Shown: piece after piece, positions 27,486-36,301 of the stretch
How the letters are laid out: each line of letters opens with the position of its first letter
Position numbering within the stretch: position 1 is the stretch's first letter
Source: Shewanella sp. ANA-3
GTDB taxonomy: Bacteria > Pseudomonadota > Gammaproteobacteria > Enterobacterales > Shewanellaceae
Length of the DNA: 64,000 nt
Reading direction: 5' to 3'
Assembly: GCF_000203935.1 (NCBI RefSeq)
Contig: NC_008577.1
Location: forward strand, 3,100,001 to 3,164,000
Program-made: the position numbers and the translations under genes
Notes under the pieces: model-generated
The model's database searches: none
Told to the model about the DNA's origin: nothing
What the model saw: the letters and a program-made list of their open reading frames with translations, nothing else

Positions 27486-28109
27486 TTATTTGCCTCCTTT
27501 ATCTAAAGTGAAGTCTAGTTGTACTGTCATGCCTGGTTGTTTAAGTGGCTTGCCATCAACAATCTTAGGCTTGTACTTCCACTTTTTCAGTGCACGGATT
27601 GCTTCTTTATCGAATAAACGTTTAGGTTCAGCTTGGATAACTTCAACGTCATCTACACCACCTAATTCGTTAATCGTAAAGCGTAATTGTACCCAACCTT
27701 CTTTACCGTCACGCGCCGCAGCAATTGGATATTGTGGTTCGATACGGACGATAGGTGTTGCATCACCGTCACGTGTCATCATGTTACCCAATTTGAAACC
27801 ACCGGCACTGTGACCACCGGCTTCAACCCCACCCATATTGAACGACATAGACGTATCAATATTTGATGAAGTGTCTGGTGGCGTAGTATCAGGCTTCTGT
27901 GGTTGCTCTGGTGGTGGTGGCGGCTTAGGCACTACCCTTGGCTTATTCTGTGCTTTTGCATCCTGTCTATCCATGGTGATTTCAATTACAGGGGTCTCGG
28001 CCGATGTTTCAGCGCGTTGCGCCCCACCACCGACCAAGAACGCCATAAAAGCGAACAGACCAAAAGTCACAGCAGCACCAATAATGATTGATACTAGTGC
28101 TCTTAGCAT
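27486..28109 (-). CDS. tonB2: TonB2-type energy transducer
   Basis: TonB passes proton-motive energy from the ExbB/ExbD complex to outer-membrane receptors. The 207-residue protein has one N-terminal membrane anchor (VSIIIGAAVTFGLFAFMAFLVGG) and a proline-rich spacer (VVPKPPPPPEQPQKPDTTPP). The C-terminal TonB domain includes EPQYPIAAARDGKEGWVQLR and ALKKWKYKPKIVDGKP. The length and lack of an extended rigid region fit TonB2 rather than TonB1. It starts 1 base after exbD2. Confidence 0.92.
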   Translation of the reverse strand: MLRALVSIIIGAAVTFGLFAFMAFLVGGGAQRAETSAETPVIEITMDRQDAKAQNKPRVVPKPPPPPEQPQKPDTTPPDTSSNIDTSMSFNMGGVEAGGHSAGGFKLGNMMTRDGDATPIVRIEPQYPIAAARDGKEGWVQLRFTINELGGVDDVEVIQAEPKRLFDKEAIRALKKWKYKPKIVDGKPLKQPGMTVQLDFTLDKGGK

Positions 28110-28110
28110 A

Positions 28111-28515
28111 TTAATCGTTCCCCGCAGATACCGAAATCTTATCTATACCAGCCGCTTTGACTTGGTCTAGAACTTTAACAACTAAGCCGTGTTGCGTATC
28201 TTTGTCGGCCTGGATAAGCACAGCTGCTTCAGGCGCTTCAGCTAGCATACGCTCAACGTTTGCAGTTACACGCTCGATATCAACCTGACGGTTTTCCATC
28301 ATGATCACGCCAGTTTTGCTGACGCCGATAAAGATGTTGGCCGAAGGCTTAGAAGTCGCTTGTGAAGCTTTTGGTTTGTTATAGTCCAAACCAGATGGTT
28401 TCACGAATGACGTTGTTACAATGAAGAAGATCAGCATGATGAACACGATGTCGAGCATCGGTGTCATATCAATTTGCGCTTCCTCGTCTACACTGGAATG
28501 CTTTTTACGTGCCAT
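28111..28515 (-). CDS. exbD2: ExbD2-type biopolymer transport protein
   Basis: ExbD is the proton-channel partner of ExbB. The 134-residue protein has a cytoplasmic N-tail (RKKHSSVDEEAQIDMTPMLD), where the conserved Asp enters the single membrane segment IVFIMLIFFIVTTSFV. A periplasmic domain follows with VLIQADKDTQHGLVVKVLDQVKAAG. The ATG at 28515, with GAGAGA upstream, is preferred over the TTG at 28521. It lies between exbB2 and tonB2. Confidence 0.93.
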   Translation of the reverse strand: MARKKHSSVDEEAQIDMTPMLDIVFIMLIFFIVTTSFVKPSGLDYNKPKASQATSKPSANIFIGVSKTGVIMMENRQVDIERVTANVERMLAEAPEAAVLIQADKDTQHGLVVKVLDQVKAAGIDKISVSAGND

Positions 28516-28528
28516 GTTCAATCTCTCT

Positions 28529-29056
28529 CTAGTGGTGCGGCATGCTGTCTTTTAGCTTTTCTAAGCTGATTTTCATTTTGGCATCAAGGCGAGTACTGAA
28601 GAATACTCCCGATAATGCTGCAACCATCCCCGCCATAGTGGGCATTGTTGCCATTGAAATACCAGCCGCCATTAAACGAGCATTACTCGTCCCCTGAACT
28701 GCCATCACATCGAACACTGAAATCATACCGGTAACAGTACCTAACAAACCTATCATAGGACAAATCGCTACTAAGGTTTTAATGACCAGCATACGTGCAT
28801 TCAAATCTTGCTTCGCTTGGGACAGCCAAGCTTCACGGATACGGTGTGCATACCAAGAGGTAGTTTCCTCTCTAGCATCCCATGCAGCTATGATTGCTTT
28901 ATGTTGCTTTGGTGATATCCAATTAAGATACCAGTAACGCTCAAGCATCAATACCCACATTAAGAACAGCACAAACGCTACTAACCAGAGGACGTCGCCT
29001 CCGGAGGCCATGAAGCCCCTGACGGAATCCCATATGTCCATCAGGTGAATCATCAT
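28529..29056 (-). CDS. exbB2: ExbB2-type proton channel protein
   Basis: This 175-residue MotA/TolQ/ExbB protein has three membrane segments. The C-terminal pair contains the conserved LLGTVTGMISVFDVMAVQGTSNARLMAAGISMATMPTMAG. Its start overlaps the stop codon of the large ExbB upstream, so the two are probably translationally coupled. With ExbD2 and TonB2 it forms the core motor. Confidence 0.93.
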   Translation of the reverse strand: MMIHLMDIWDSVRGFMASGGDVLWLVAFVLFLMWVLMLERYWYLNWISPKQHKAIIAAWDAREETTSWYAHRIREAWLSQAKQDLNARMLVIKTLVAICPMIGLLGTVTGMISVFDVMAVQGTSNARLMAAGISMATMPTMAGMVAALSGVFFSTRLDAKMKISLEKLKDSMPHH

Positions 29057-30411
29057 TAGTCAGCCCTCTTCTCAGCGTGCGCTGCGATGATACCAGCACT
29101 TTGCTCTTCCAGAACTTGCACGATTGACTTGCTACGAGCAACAACAACTGCGTGCATTAACATCAGAGGCAGAGCCGCAACCAGACCTTGAACTGTAGTG
29201 ATCAGCGCCATAGAAATACCGCCAGCCATCAGTTTTGGATCGCCAGTACCGAACAATTGGATACTTTGGAAGGTTGCAATCATACCGGTTACTGTACCTA
29301 ACAGACCCATCATAGGTGCGATAGCAGCCAGAACTTTGATGATTGAAATGCGAGACTCTAACGCTGGCGTTTCTTTCAGAATCGCTTCGTCAAGTTTCAG
29401 CTCTAATGTTTCAACGTCAACGTCTTTGTTCTCTTGATACACTTTCAGGATACGACCTAAGGCGTTGTTACCTGGCTTATCAATGTTCTTACGTTGGCTG
29501 TTCACACGAGCGCCGATGATAGTCATAGTCACTAAACGTTCGATAGAGATCAACAGACCTAATGCTAACAGAGCGATAATGATGTAACCGATTGTACCAC
29601 CCGCTTCTAAACGATCTTCAAAGCTTGCTTTGTTAGTGAAGATGTTTAACAGAACGCCACGAGCTGGGTCGATGTAGAATGGCGCAGTACCAGAAGTAGT
29701 TTGTTCCCACTTACCTACTGCACTAACTTGGTAGCCTTCTGGCTGTTGTGATAACTCTTGAATTAAACCTAATTCAGGGTTGTAAACAACATACTTGCCA
29801 TCAGCAGTTAAGTTGTAAGTACCAATGCGGTGAATCGTGGTGTTTTTAACGCTACCGTCGATACCGGTTACAGAACCTTCGAATTTAACAACCTTACCAG
29901 ATTGTGCCATTTCGAATAATTGTTCTTGCCAGAATTGCTCTAACTCTTCGATTTTTGGTAATTGCTTACGCGCACCTAAATCAGCGATGAACTTATCGCG
30001 ATTTGGGTATTGAGCACTGACGTTTGAGCTCGCTAATTTACCAGCGAAATCGCCCGCTTCACCTTTAACCACACCGAACATCTCACCCAAGTCACCTTGA
30101 GCAGTTTTCAGGTCTTCTTCTAACTGAGCAATTTTACGCTCGTTGTCTAAGAAAGCTTGGTTTAGGTCTTTACCGCGTTGCTTCTCAGCCGCTAAAGCAT
30201 CTTTTTCACGCTTTAACAAAGCCGCTTTATCGCCACGCTCAGCTTGGAACTCTTGTTCACGTTTGCTGTTAACTTTGCCTTCAGCAGCGCGATCAACTTT
30301 AACTTGCTGCAATAATTGATCGATGGTCTTAGGCGCATCAGCAGCGCTAGCCATACCAGCAGTTAAAGAAAAACTTGCAGCTAATACAGCTGTAGTAATT
30401 AACTTCTTCAT
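29056..30411 (-). CDS. ttpC: Large ExbB-family protein (TtpC-like) with periplasmic extension
   Basis: This 451-residue protein has a signal peptide (MKKLITTAVLAASFSLTAGMASA). A long Lys/Glu/Gln coiled-coil region follows (residues about 35-130), then a beta-rich periplasmic part. The C-terminal MotA/TolQ/ExbB domain includes GLLGTVTGMIATFQSIQLFGTGDPKLMAGGISMAL. This layout is that of TtpC, the extra subunit needed by Vibrio TonB2 systems. It sits between the DUF3450 gene and exbB2 with single-base overlaps on both sides. Confidence 0.9.
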   Translation of the reverse strand: MKKLITTAVLAASFSLTAGMASAADAPKTIDQLLQQVKVDRAAEGKVNSKREQEFQAERGDKAALLKREKDALAAEKQRGKDLNQAFLDNERKIAQLEEDLKTAQGDLGEMFGVVKGEAGDFAGKLASSNVSAQYPNRDKFIADLGARKQLPKIEELEQFWQEQLFEMAQSGKVVKFEGSVTGIDGSVKNTTIHRIGTYNLTADGKYVVYNPELGLIQELSQQPEGYQVSAVGKWEQTTSGTAPFYIDPARGVLLNIFTNKASFEDRLEAGGTIGYIIIALLALGLLISIERLVTMTIIGARVNSQRKNIDKPGNNALGRILKVYQENKDVDVETLELKLDEAILKETPALESRISIIKVLAAIAPMMGLLGTVTGMIATFQSIQLFGTGDPKLMAGGISMALITTVQGLVAALPLMLMHAVVVARSKSIVQVLEEQSAGIIAAHAEKRAD

Positions 30412-31202
30412 TATTGTGCAGTCTCCGCAGCAGGAATTGGTAACGCGAATAGATCTAGAGCGCCTTGTTTACGGGCAATGCGGATACCTTTTGTCAGTTC
30501 ACGCAAATAGCTGTCATCTAACTTATCCCAACCCTTAGATTCTGGGTTGTACATCCAGCCAGTCTTTTGATCTAAGCTCTGAGCATAAAGAGCTACGCGA
30601 CCTAAGTTAAAGAAGTCTACTAATACTTCTTTACCATCTAAGGTCAATTTACCTTGGTTAACTGCAACAGCACTACCGTATTCACGCTCGATGCTGTACG
30701 CATCCAGAATCAAACGGTATTTTTCAGCTAAAGTTACTTCAGCAGTGTTTAACAGTGTTTTTAACTCTTTAACGCGGTTAGCGCGAACTTCAGAGTTAAA
30801 TGGCAGATCTAATTGAACGAACTGTTCTAAAGACTCAACCATTTTAAACATTAAAGGCACAACGCCCTGACGCAGTTTATCTACGCCGTTAATGTCAGTT
30901 TGAATCGCGTCCATCGTTTTTTGTTGATCAGCGACTAAGCTGGCAACGTAATCGTTATAGGACTTCAGTGATTCACGCTCATCAGCAACAGAACCATACT
31001 CAAAAAGCATGTCTTGTGCTTGATCGAAATACTTATCAACATTCTTTTGCGACGCAGCAGCATCAGCATGGATCATACTATCCGCTTTTTGCACGTCGGT
31101 AAGAGGATCTGCAACTACTAAGTTGCTGCTCGCTAATGCCAGCACGCCAACAAGTGCAGTAGCGATTTTTGTTCTATTGCTTACCTTGGACATAGTTCCC
31201 AA
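30411..31202 (-). CDS. DUF3450-family periplasmic protein, first gene of the TonB2 operon
   Basis: This 263-residue exported protein has a signal peptide (KIATALVGVLALASSNLVVA-DP). A helical, coiled-coil-prone region follows (ESLKSYNDYVASLVADQQKTMDAIQTDINGVDKLRQG), typical of DUF3450. The family is found at the head of TonB2-type operons and probably contacts the periplasmic part of TtpC; that contact is inference. Its stop codon overlaps the start of the next gene. Confidence 0.88.
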   Translation of the reverse strand: MGTMSKVSNRTKIATALVGVLALASSNLVVADPLTDVQKADSMIHADAAASQKNVDKYFDQAQDMLFEYGSVADERESLKSYNDYVASLVADQQKTMDAIQTDINGVDKLRQGVVPLMFKMVESLEQFVQLDLPFNSEVRANRVKELKTLLNTAEVTLAEKYRLILDAYSIEREYGSAVAVNQGKLTLDGKEVLVDFFNLGRVALYAQSLDQKTGWMYNPESKGWDKLDDSYLRELTKGIRIARKQGALDLFALPIPAAETAQ

Positions 31203-31367
31203 CCAATTTGAAGTGAATAAAAAAGTTAACTTAACAGCAACATCACTTTAAGCAAGACTTACTTTAGTAAATGCTTACTGTAAGTCCATCTTTCTCTTGT
31301 GATTCTTAGTTTTTTCTTCCCTTTCCTATGCCTTTACAGGCATAGACCCGCTGGCATCATTTCACAA

Positions 31368-31389
31368 AATGTTGACCTGTGTCAACATT
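31368..31389 (-). promoter_or_regulatory. Perfect palindrome upstream of the TonB2 operon
   Basis: AATGTTGAC CTGT GTCAACATT has 9-bp perfect arms with a 4-base spacer, about 165 bases before the DUF3450 start. It looks like a dimeric repressor or activator operator. I do not match it to Fur, CRP, FNR or LexA. The rest of the 31203-31778 gap is AT-rich with a short AGTAA-ATGC-TTACT repeat near 31268 and the terminator at its left end. Confidence 0.5.
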
Positions 31390-31703
31390 CGGGACACGTA
31401 AAAACTAGTGTAAAGAAGTCTTAGTTATGAATTTTTTTACGAAAGGTGTTTTTTTGAGCACACATAGAAGATCTGACCTTCTAAGGTGTGAGGAAATTAT
31501 AATTAATAGGTATGTTTAGGTGTATCCAATTATATTTTTTTATGCAAAGTGGACATGTTTTAATCGCTAGCAGGAATATTTTTTGAACCAAAAATGAACT
31601 AGAGTCAGTATGAATATCGTCTCTATAGGGAGCTCAGGTAATCAATATATAACCTTAATATGAAGCACTTATCAGGTGAATAATTCCTACTGAATCTACC
31701 GAA

Positions 31704-31733
31704 AAAAAGGCTTACTACATAGTAAGCCTTTTT
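31704..31733 (-). terminator. Terminator of the TonB-dependent receptor gene
   Basis: AAAAAGGCTTACTA / TAGTAAGCCTTTTT forms a strong stem with A/T tracts on both sides, 46 bases beyond the receptor stop codon. Confidence 0.9.
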
Positions 31734-31778
31734 ATATGTTGGTCTTGTCAAACTAAGAATTAATCTTTTGTATTAACA

Positions 31779-34592
31779 TTAAAACTTCACAGTTGCACGT
31801 AAGTAAACAAAGCGATCCATGTTTACATCATACTCAGTTACAGAGAAGTTGTTTGTAGACATAGCTAAGTCATTGTTGATGTATTCTGATTCGGGTTTCT
31901 CCGCAAATAAGTTATTAATACCTAAACTTACGTTAGTATTATATTCAGCAAATGAATATCCGACAGAAATATTGTGCACCATATAAGCATCAAACTCTTT
32001 GGTATAATCGCTTTCAGGTATACCGTAATAGTCATACACACCATCAACATAGTAATTGCTCATCATGCTGTGTACATAACGGGTTTTCCAATGGGCATCC
32101 CAATCTCCCATAGCCCAATCAATATAGAAGTTTGCTTTAATGCGAGGATAACCACCATCGCCATATTGCTGCCCGACTTGATCATAACCGTTAAAGTTGT
32201 TCTCGATGACATAGGCCATGTCAAGAGAGGTTTTAAAACTTCCAAAACCTGTTTCAAAACGGTAGCCAGTATACATGTCGATACCACTAACATCATAGTT
32301 GTTTGCATTTAATAAATAATTGCGTAAATCAACGATGTTACCTAATGGATCGCGGTCAATGGCATTACAAGATGATGGATTCGTACCTTCAGCACATTCT
32401 GTTGCGATACGAGTGTATCCATAGCGACCAATTGCATCTTTAACTTTAATGTTATAATAATCTAAAGTTAACTCAGCTCCTTCTAACCAAGATGGGTTAT
32501 ATACAAAACCAGCAGTTACAGATTCAGACGTTTCTGGTTTTAAATCTGGAGAAGATACTTGTGTAATACGGATCTGCGTATTCGCTTGACGATACCCATC
32601 TGGTACAGCAGAACATCCAGGTTTACCAGAAATATCTAATACATTACCTTCATCATCACGAGTATTACAAGGGTCAGTCCAGCTTGGGTATGAATCCGCA
32701 TTACCTGCATATAGATCCGAAATAGAAGGAGCACGATATCCCTCAGCCCAGGTTGCACGTAATAACAAGTCATCCATAGGGCGGAACTCTGCACCCACTT
32801 TTGAACTAGTGTTATTACCATATACATCATGGTCTGAGAAACGCGTTGCAGGCGTGATAGTTAAACTTTCTAGCACAGGGATTGAGAGTTCAACATATGC
32901 CTCATCTAATCTGAAACCACCAGCAGTTGCGTCACGTTGGTTACCAGAAGACTCTCCAGTTACAGTTAATGGGTCTGGTGTATCATAACCAGTCTCTTCA
33001 CGACGCTCTAAACCAATTGCGACACCTAAGCTACCAGCTGGTAAGTCGAAAAGATCACCTGAAATGTTGAATGCATAATCTTTCATCGTCAGACCGGAAC
33101 GACCAACTGAATCGAAAGTAATGTAATCAATCATGTCGTTGGTGATGCTTCCTGGACCACCAAAAAGGTTTAAAGGTGTACAAGCAGTGCTTGCGTTACA
33201 ATTAGCACCGAGAGCTTGGTTAATACGGGTTAAATTTAATAAGCCAGTTGTTAACTCATCTTGGCTGTTTTGACCGTAAATATAATGTGCACTCCAACTC
33301 CAACTATCAGTTATGTTTCCCTCTAGACCAACCATCGCACGATAAGTCATATCGTTTTGTTCATAGCGACGTGGTCCAGCCTCTAACATACGACGTTGTA
33401 GAGCATATGGAGTGTAATCTAAAGGATCGCTTACAACTCCGTTTGCAACAGCTCTAGCACTGTCACCATATAAAGTTTCACCAAACGGATTGTAAATATT
33501 ATCAGCATGTATATCTACGCGGCTAGCTGCAGCACCAAAAGATGCACCTAGCGTAACAGGCATTGGTGCAAGTTCTTGAGATGACTTACGGTTTGTCATC
33601 ATAAAGTCACTCACTAAACGTAAATTATCAGCAAGGTCGTAATAACCTTGAACATAAAATGCGTTACGATTTTGAGGTGTTACCAGATAGTTATCAGGAG
33701 CATAGTTATAAACATCTCCCGCACGGTTACGGAACTTATCTAAGCCAACATCAGCACCTGTACCAGGTAAAGACATAAGATCATACAATCCGTTGCTTCT
33801 AATCGTGTAGCCAGCAGCCGCTAAAGCATCTTGGTTTGCTTGATTTAAAGTCGTGGGATCAACTCTCAAACGAGTATTTTCCGTAGTACTACTAGTACCA
33901 ACTGAAGATATATCGCGGTCGCCAGCCCAAATTGGCTGTTGAGTTACATGGCTCATGTTAAATAACAAGCCACCTTTTTCACCAGAGACACCAAAAGTAA
34001 GGTCAGCTGTATATTGACGACCGTCGCCTTCACTTAAGTTTTCACCACCATAAACTGAAACTTCAACGCCTTCGAAATCTTTTCGAGTAATGATGTTAAC
34101 CACACCAGCTATAGCATCTGAACCGTATACCGCTGAAGCACCGTCTTTCAAAACTTCAATACGTTCTACAGCCGCTGTTGGAATTGTATTCATATCTACG
34201 GTTGAACCTAGAGATGAAATCCAACGGCGACCATTCACTAAAACCAACAGACGTTGAGCACCTAGATTACGCAGGTCCATGTTAGTAGAACCGTTACCGC
34301 CGTTGTTAAACGCGGTATTAAGTGCTGCACCTGCAGAAGGAATAGTTTGTAAAATATCACCTAAGCTCACTAGGCCTGTTGCAGCGATTTCATCACGGTT
34401 CATTACCAATACAGGGCTTGCAGCTTCCATATCAGTGCGTTTAATACGTGAACCAGTTACTTCAATACGTTCTACTTTCTCGGCGCTAGCTTCATCAGCA
34501 GCCACTACCAATGGCACGTTTAGGGCTGTTGCAGCCACACCACCAATCAATGCGAAACGCACAGACTTGGCTAAAAAGTTATTCTTATGCAT
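31779..34592 (-). CDS. TonB-dependent outer-membrane receptor
   Basis: This 937-residue receptor has a signal peptide ending PLVVA-ADEA and a probable TonB box (VERIEVTGSRI). The plug domain (EEIAATG-like start DEIAATGLVSLGDILQTIPS, then LVLVNGRRW and IEVLKDGASAVYGSDAIAGVVNIITR) precedes a 22-strand barrel. The barrel ends in YLRATVKF with the C-terminal Phe typical of outer-membrane proteins. It lies next to the TonB2 operon, which probably energises it. The ligand cannot be told; related Shewanella receptors take up siderophores, peptides or sugars. Confidence 0.93.
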   Translation of the reverse strand: MHKNNFLAKSVRFALIGGVAATALNVPLVVAADEASAEKVERIEVTGSRIKRTDMEAASPVLVMNRDEIAATGLVSLGDILQTIPSAGAALNTAFNNGGNGSTNMDLRNLGAQRLLVLVNGRRWISSLGSTVDMNTIPTAAVERIEVLKDGASAVYGSDAIAGVVNIITRKDFEGVEVSVYGGENLSEGDGRQYTADLTFGVSGEKGGLLFNMSHVTQQPIWAGDRDISSVGTSSTTENTRLRVDPTTLNQANQDALAAAGYTIRSNGLYDLMSLPGTGADVGLDKFRNRAGDVYNYAPDNYLVTPQNRNAFYVQGYYDLADNLRLVSDFMMTNRKSSQELAPMPVTLGASFGAAASRVDIHADNIYNPFGETLYGDSARAVANGVVSDPLDYTPYALQRRMLEAGPRRYEQNDMTYRAMVGLEGNITDSWSWSAHYIYGQNSQDELTTGLLNLTRINQALGANCNASTACTPLNLFGGPGSITNDMIDYITFDSVGRSGLTMKDYAFNISGDLFDLPAGSLGVAIGLERREETGYDTPDPLTVTGESSGNQRDATAGGFRLDEAYVELSIPVLESLTITPATRFSDHDVYGNNTSSKVGAEFRPMDDLLLRATWAEGYRAPSISDLYAGNADSYPSWTDPCNTRDDEGNVLDISGKPGCSAVPDGYRQANTQIRITQVSSPDLKPETSESVTAGFVYNPSWLEGAELTLDYYNIKVKDAIGRYGYTRIATECAEGTNPSSCNAIDRDPLGNIVDLRNYLLNANNYDVSGIDMYTGYRFETGFGSFKTSLDMAYVIENNFNGYDQVGQQYGDGGYPRIKANFYIDWAMGDWDAHWKTRYVHSMMSNYYVDGVYDYYGIPESDYTKEFDAYMVHNISVGYSFAEYNTNVSLGINNLFAEKPESEYINNDLAMSTNNFSVTEYDVNMDRFVYLRATVKF

Positions 34593-34632
34593 TGTCTATC
34601 TCCCTGGACATATTATGTCTTTATTATAATCC

Positions 34633-34647
34633 GCTTATTTAATAAGC
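34633..34647. promoter_or_regulatory. Palindrome upstream of the TonB-dependent receptor
   Basis: GCTTATT T AATAAGC is a perfect 7-bp palindrome 41 bases before the receptor start, placed where an operator or promoter-proximal site would sit. No known regulator is matched. Confidence 0.35.
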
Positions 34648-34800
34648 AGTTTCAAACAGGAGTACTACGAAAATACGGAGCACTCAGCGAAAACAATAAA
34701 ATCACATATAAAACCTTTAATCAACATAAAATAAACAAATAAAACAAAATGAAGACAAGGCAATCATAGTAAAACTGGAGAAGCGTCGGTAAAAACAAGA

Positions 34801-34830
34801 AACGCCAGTCATTGCTGACTGGCGTTTTTT
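34801..34830 (-). terminator. Terminator of the porin gene
   Basis: The arms AACGCCAGTCA / TGACTGGCGTT have a 4-base loop and T-rich sequence on both sides, 43 bases beyond the porin stop codon. Confidence 0.85.
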
Positions 34831-34872
34831 GTTAATTTTTAGTTATCTAGTTTCTAGATAAACAACTGAGGC

Positions 34873-36081
34873 TTAAAGCGTATAGCGGATACCAATGGCG
34901 ATGCCGTCGTCTTCTGACAATGACATTCTGGCTTCTTGCGCTTGATCTGAGCTGGTAAAGTCGCTGTAGTCTTTACGTGCTTCAACATACAGAACCGTGT
35001 TTGGATCCCAAACAAAGTGTAAACCTACGACTACAAACTGACGCTTGAACACATCATTAGGATCGGCGTTAAAGTTAGGTTGAATAACATAATCTTTACC
35101 AGCATCCAGAATGTTGTAAGACACAAATGGACGTAAACCGTTATCAAACTTGTAAGAAACTAAAGTTTCAACACCATAGGCATCTTTGATCAAGCGGCCA
35201 ATGTTATCGGTATCATGGTTTTCTTCTTTGTGAACGTTGGCAGCTACATATAAGCCATCTTTATCGAAGTCGCCCCAAGTTGCGCCCACGCCGTAGATCA
35301 GATCAACAGCAGTTTTTTGGTCGCCATTGCCATAGGCAATATCAAATTCACCGCGGTTAATACCCACCATCAAGCTTAGCTTATCTGCCGCTTTATAAGT
35401 TACAGAACCGCCATAGGTGTAATCATAGGTGACTTGTTGCGCTTCTTTCTTACCTGCGTTCCATTCCACTTCACAGGCTTCTTCTGTGATGTTTTCGATA
35501 TCACAGGTATAGAAGCTGCTGTTTTTTAATTGCGCCTGAACCGCAAAACTCACGTCACCAATGCTGTTACGGTATTGAACAACTTTGTCACCACGACCGA
35601 CGCCGTTTACTGCACCGTCGTCTTTGTTAAAAGTGTAAACACCAGCCGCGTTACCATCCCATACAAAACCGTAGTTGGTGTTGTAAACCACGTCATACCA
35701 AGCACCCCATTGCTTACCAATAGTGATAGTGCCGTACTCATCGTGGCTAATGCCCGCGTAACCTAAACGGTTATAGAAGAACTCATCTTGTACAGATTCG
35801 AAGCGATTGTTATAGACAATATCGCTGCTGCCAACAGGGTTCACACCCCATTCCAATTTAGCAAAGGCGTTCCAACCGTGGGTTAACTCACGGCTGAAAC
35901 CAAAATTAATTCGAGAAGCACCATTAACAACCTCAGTTTCACCTTGAGTGTTGATTACACGCGCATCGATAAAGCCACCGATTTCTACCGCATTTTTATC
36001 ATCTTTGTAGATTTCGATTGCAGATACAGTTGGGGCGAGAAAGAGTGCTGCTAGCGCAGTTGCTACTAACGTTTTGTTCAT
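34873..36081 (-). CDS. General outer-membrane porin
   Basis: This 402-residue protein has a signal peptide (MNKTLVATALAALFLAPTVSA-IEIY). The rest is a 16-strand porin barrel of the OmpC/gram-negative type, with VEIGGFIDARVINTQGE, LEWGVNP and RLGYAGISHDEYGTITIGKQWG. It ends GIAIGIRYTL. Porins allow passive entry of small hydrophilic solutes. Two cysteines (CDIENITEEACEVEW) form an unusual small loop. No operon partner is seen. Confidence 0.9.
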   Translation of the reverse strand: MNKTLVATALAALFLAPTVSAIEIYKDDKNAVEIGGFIDARVINTQGETEVVNGASRINFGFSRELTHGWNAFAKLEWGVNPVGSSDIVYNNRFESVQDEFFYNRLGYAGISHDEYGTITIGKQWGAWYDVVYNTNYGFVWDGNAAGVYTFNKDDGAVNGVGRGDKVVQYRNSIGDVSFAVQAQLKNSSFYTCDIENITEEACEVEWNAGKKEAQQVTYDYTYGGSVTYKAADKLSLMVGINRGEFDIAYGNGDQKTAVDLIYGVGATWGDFDKDGLYVAANVHKEENHDTDNIGRLIKDAYGVETLVSYKFDNGLRPFVSYNILDAGKDYVIQPNFNADPNDVFKRQFVVVGLHFVWDPNTVLYVEARKDYSDFTSSDQAQEARMSLSEDDGIAIGIRYTL

Positions 36082-36301
36082 TTGGTGCTTAACCTTTTCG
36101 TTTATGTTTTATCAACGTCATTCCGTTGTTATATTTCCTTACAATTTCCCGGTGAGAGTAGCAAATTTTCATTACACTCTCCAAGCGAAACCTAAAGATT
36201 ATGTAGAGAAACATCACAAAAACAGCGTGTTTAACCTCTATAAAACAGGTTAAAACACTACAAAGACCAGCAAACAAAACACAAAACACACAATGGAAAC
36301 A

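Noticed and set aside
36089-36289. Leftward 66-codon frame between the porin and polB
   Set aside because: It fills the porin promoter region, is hydrophobic without a family pattern, and lacks a ribosome site.
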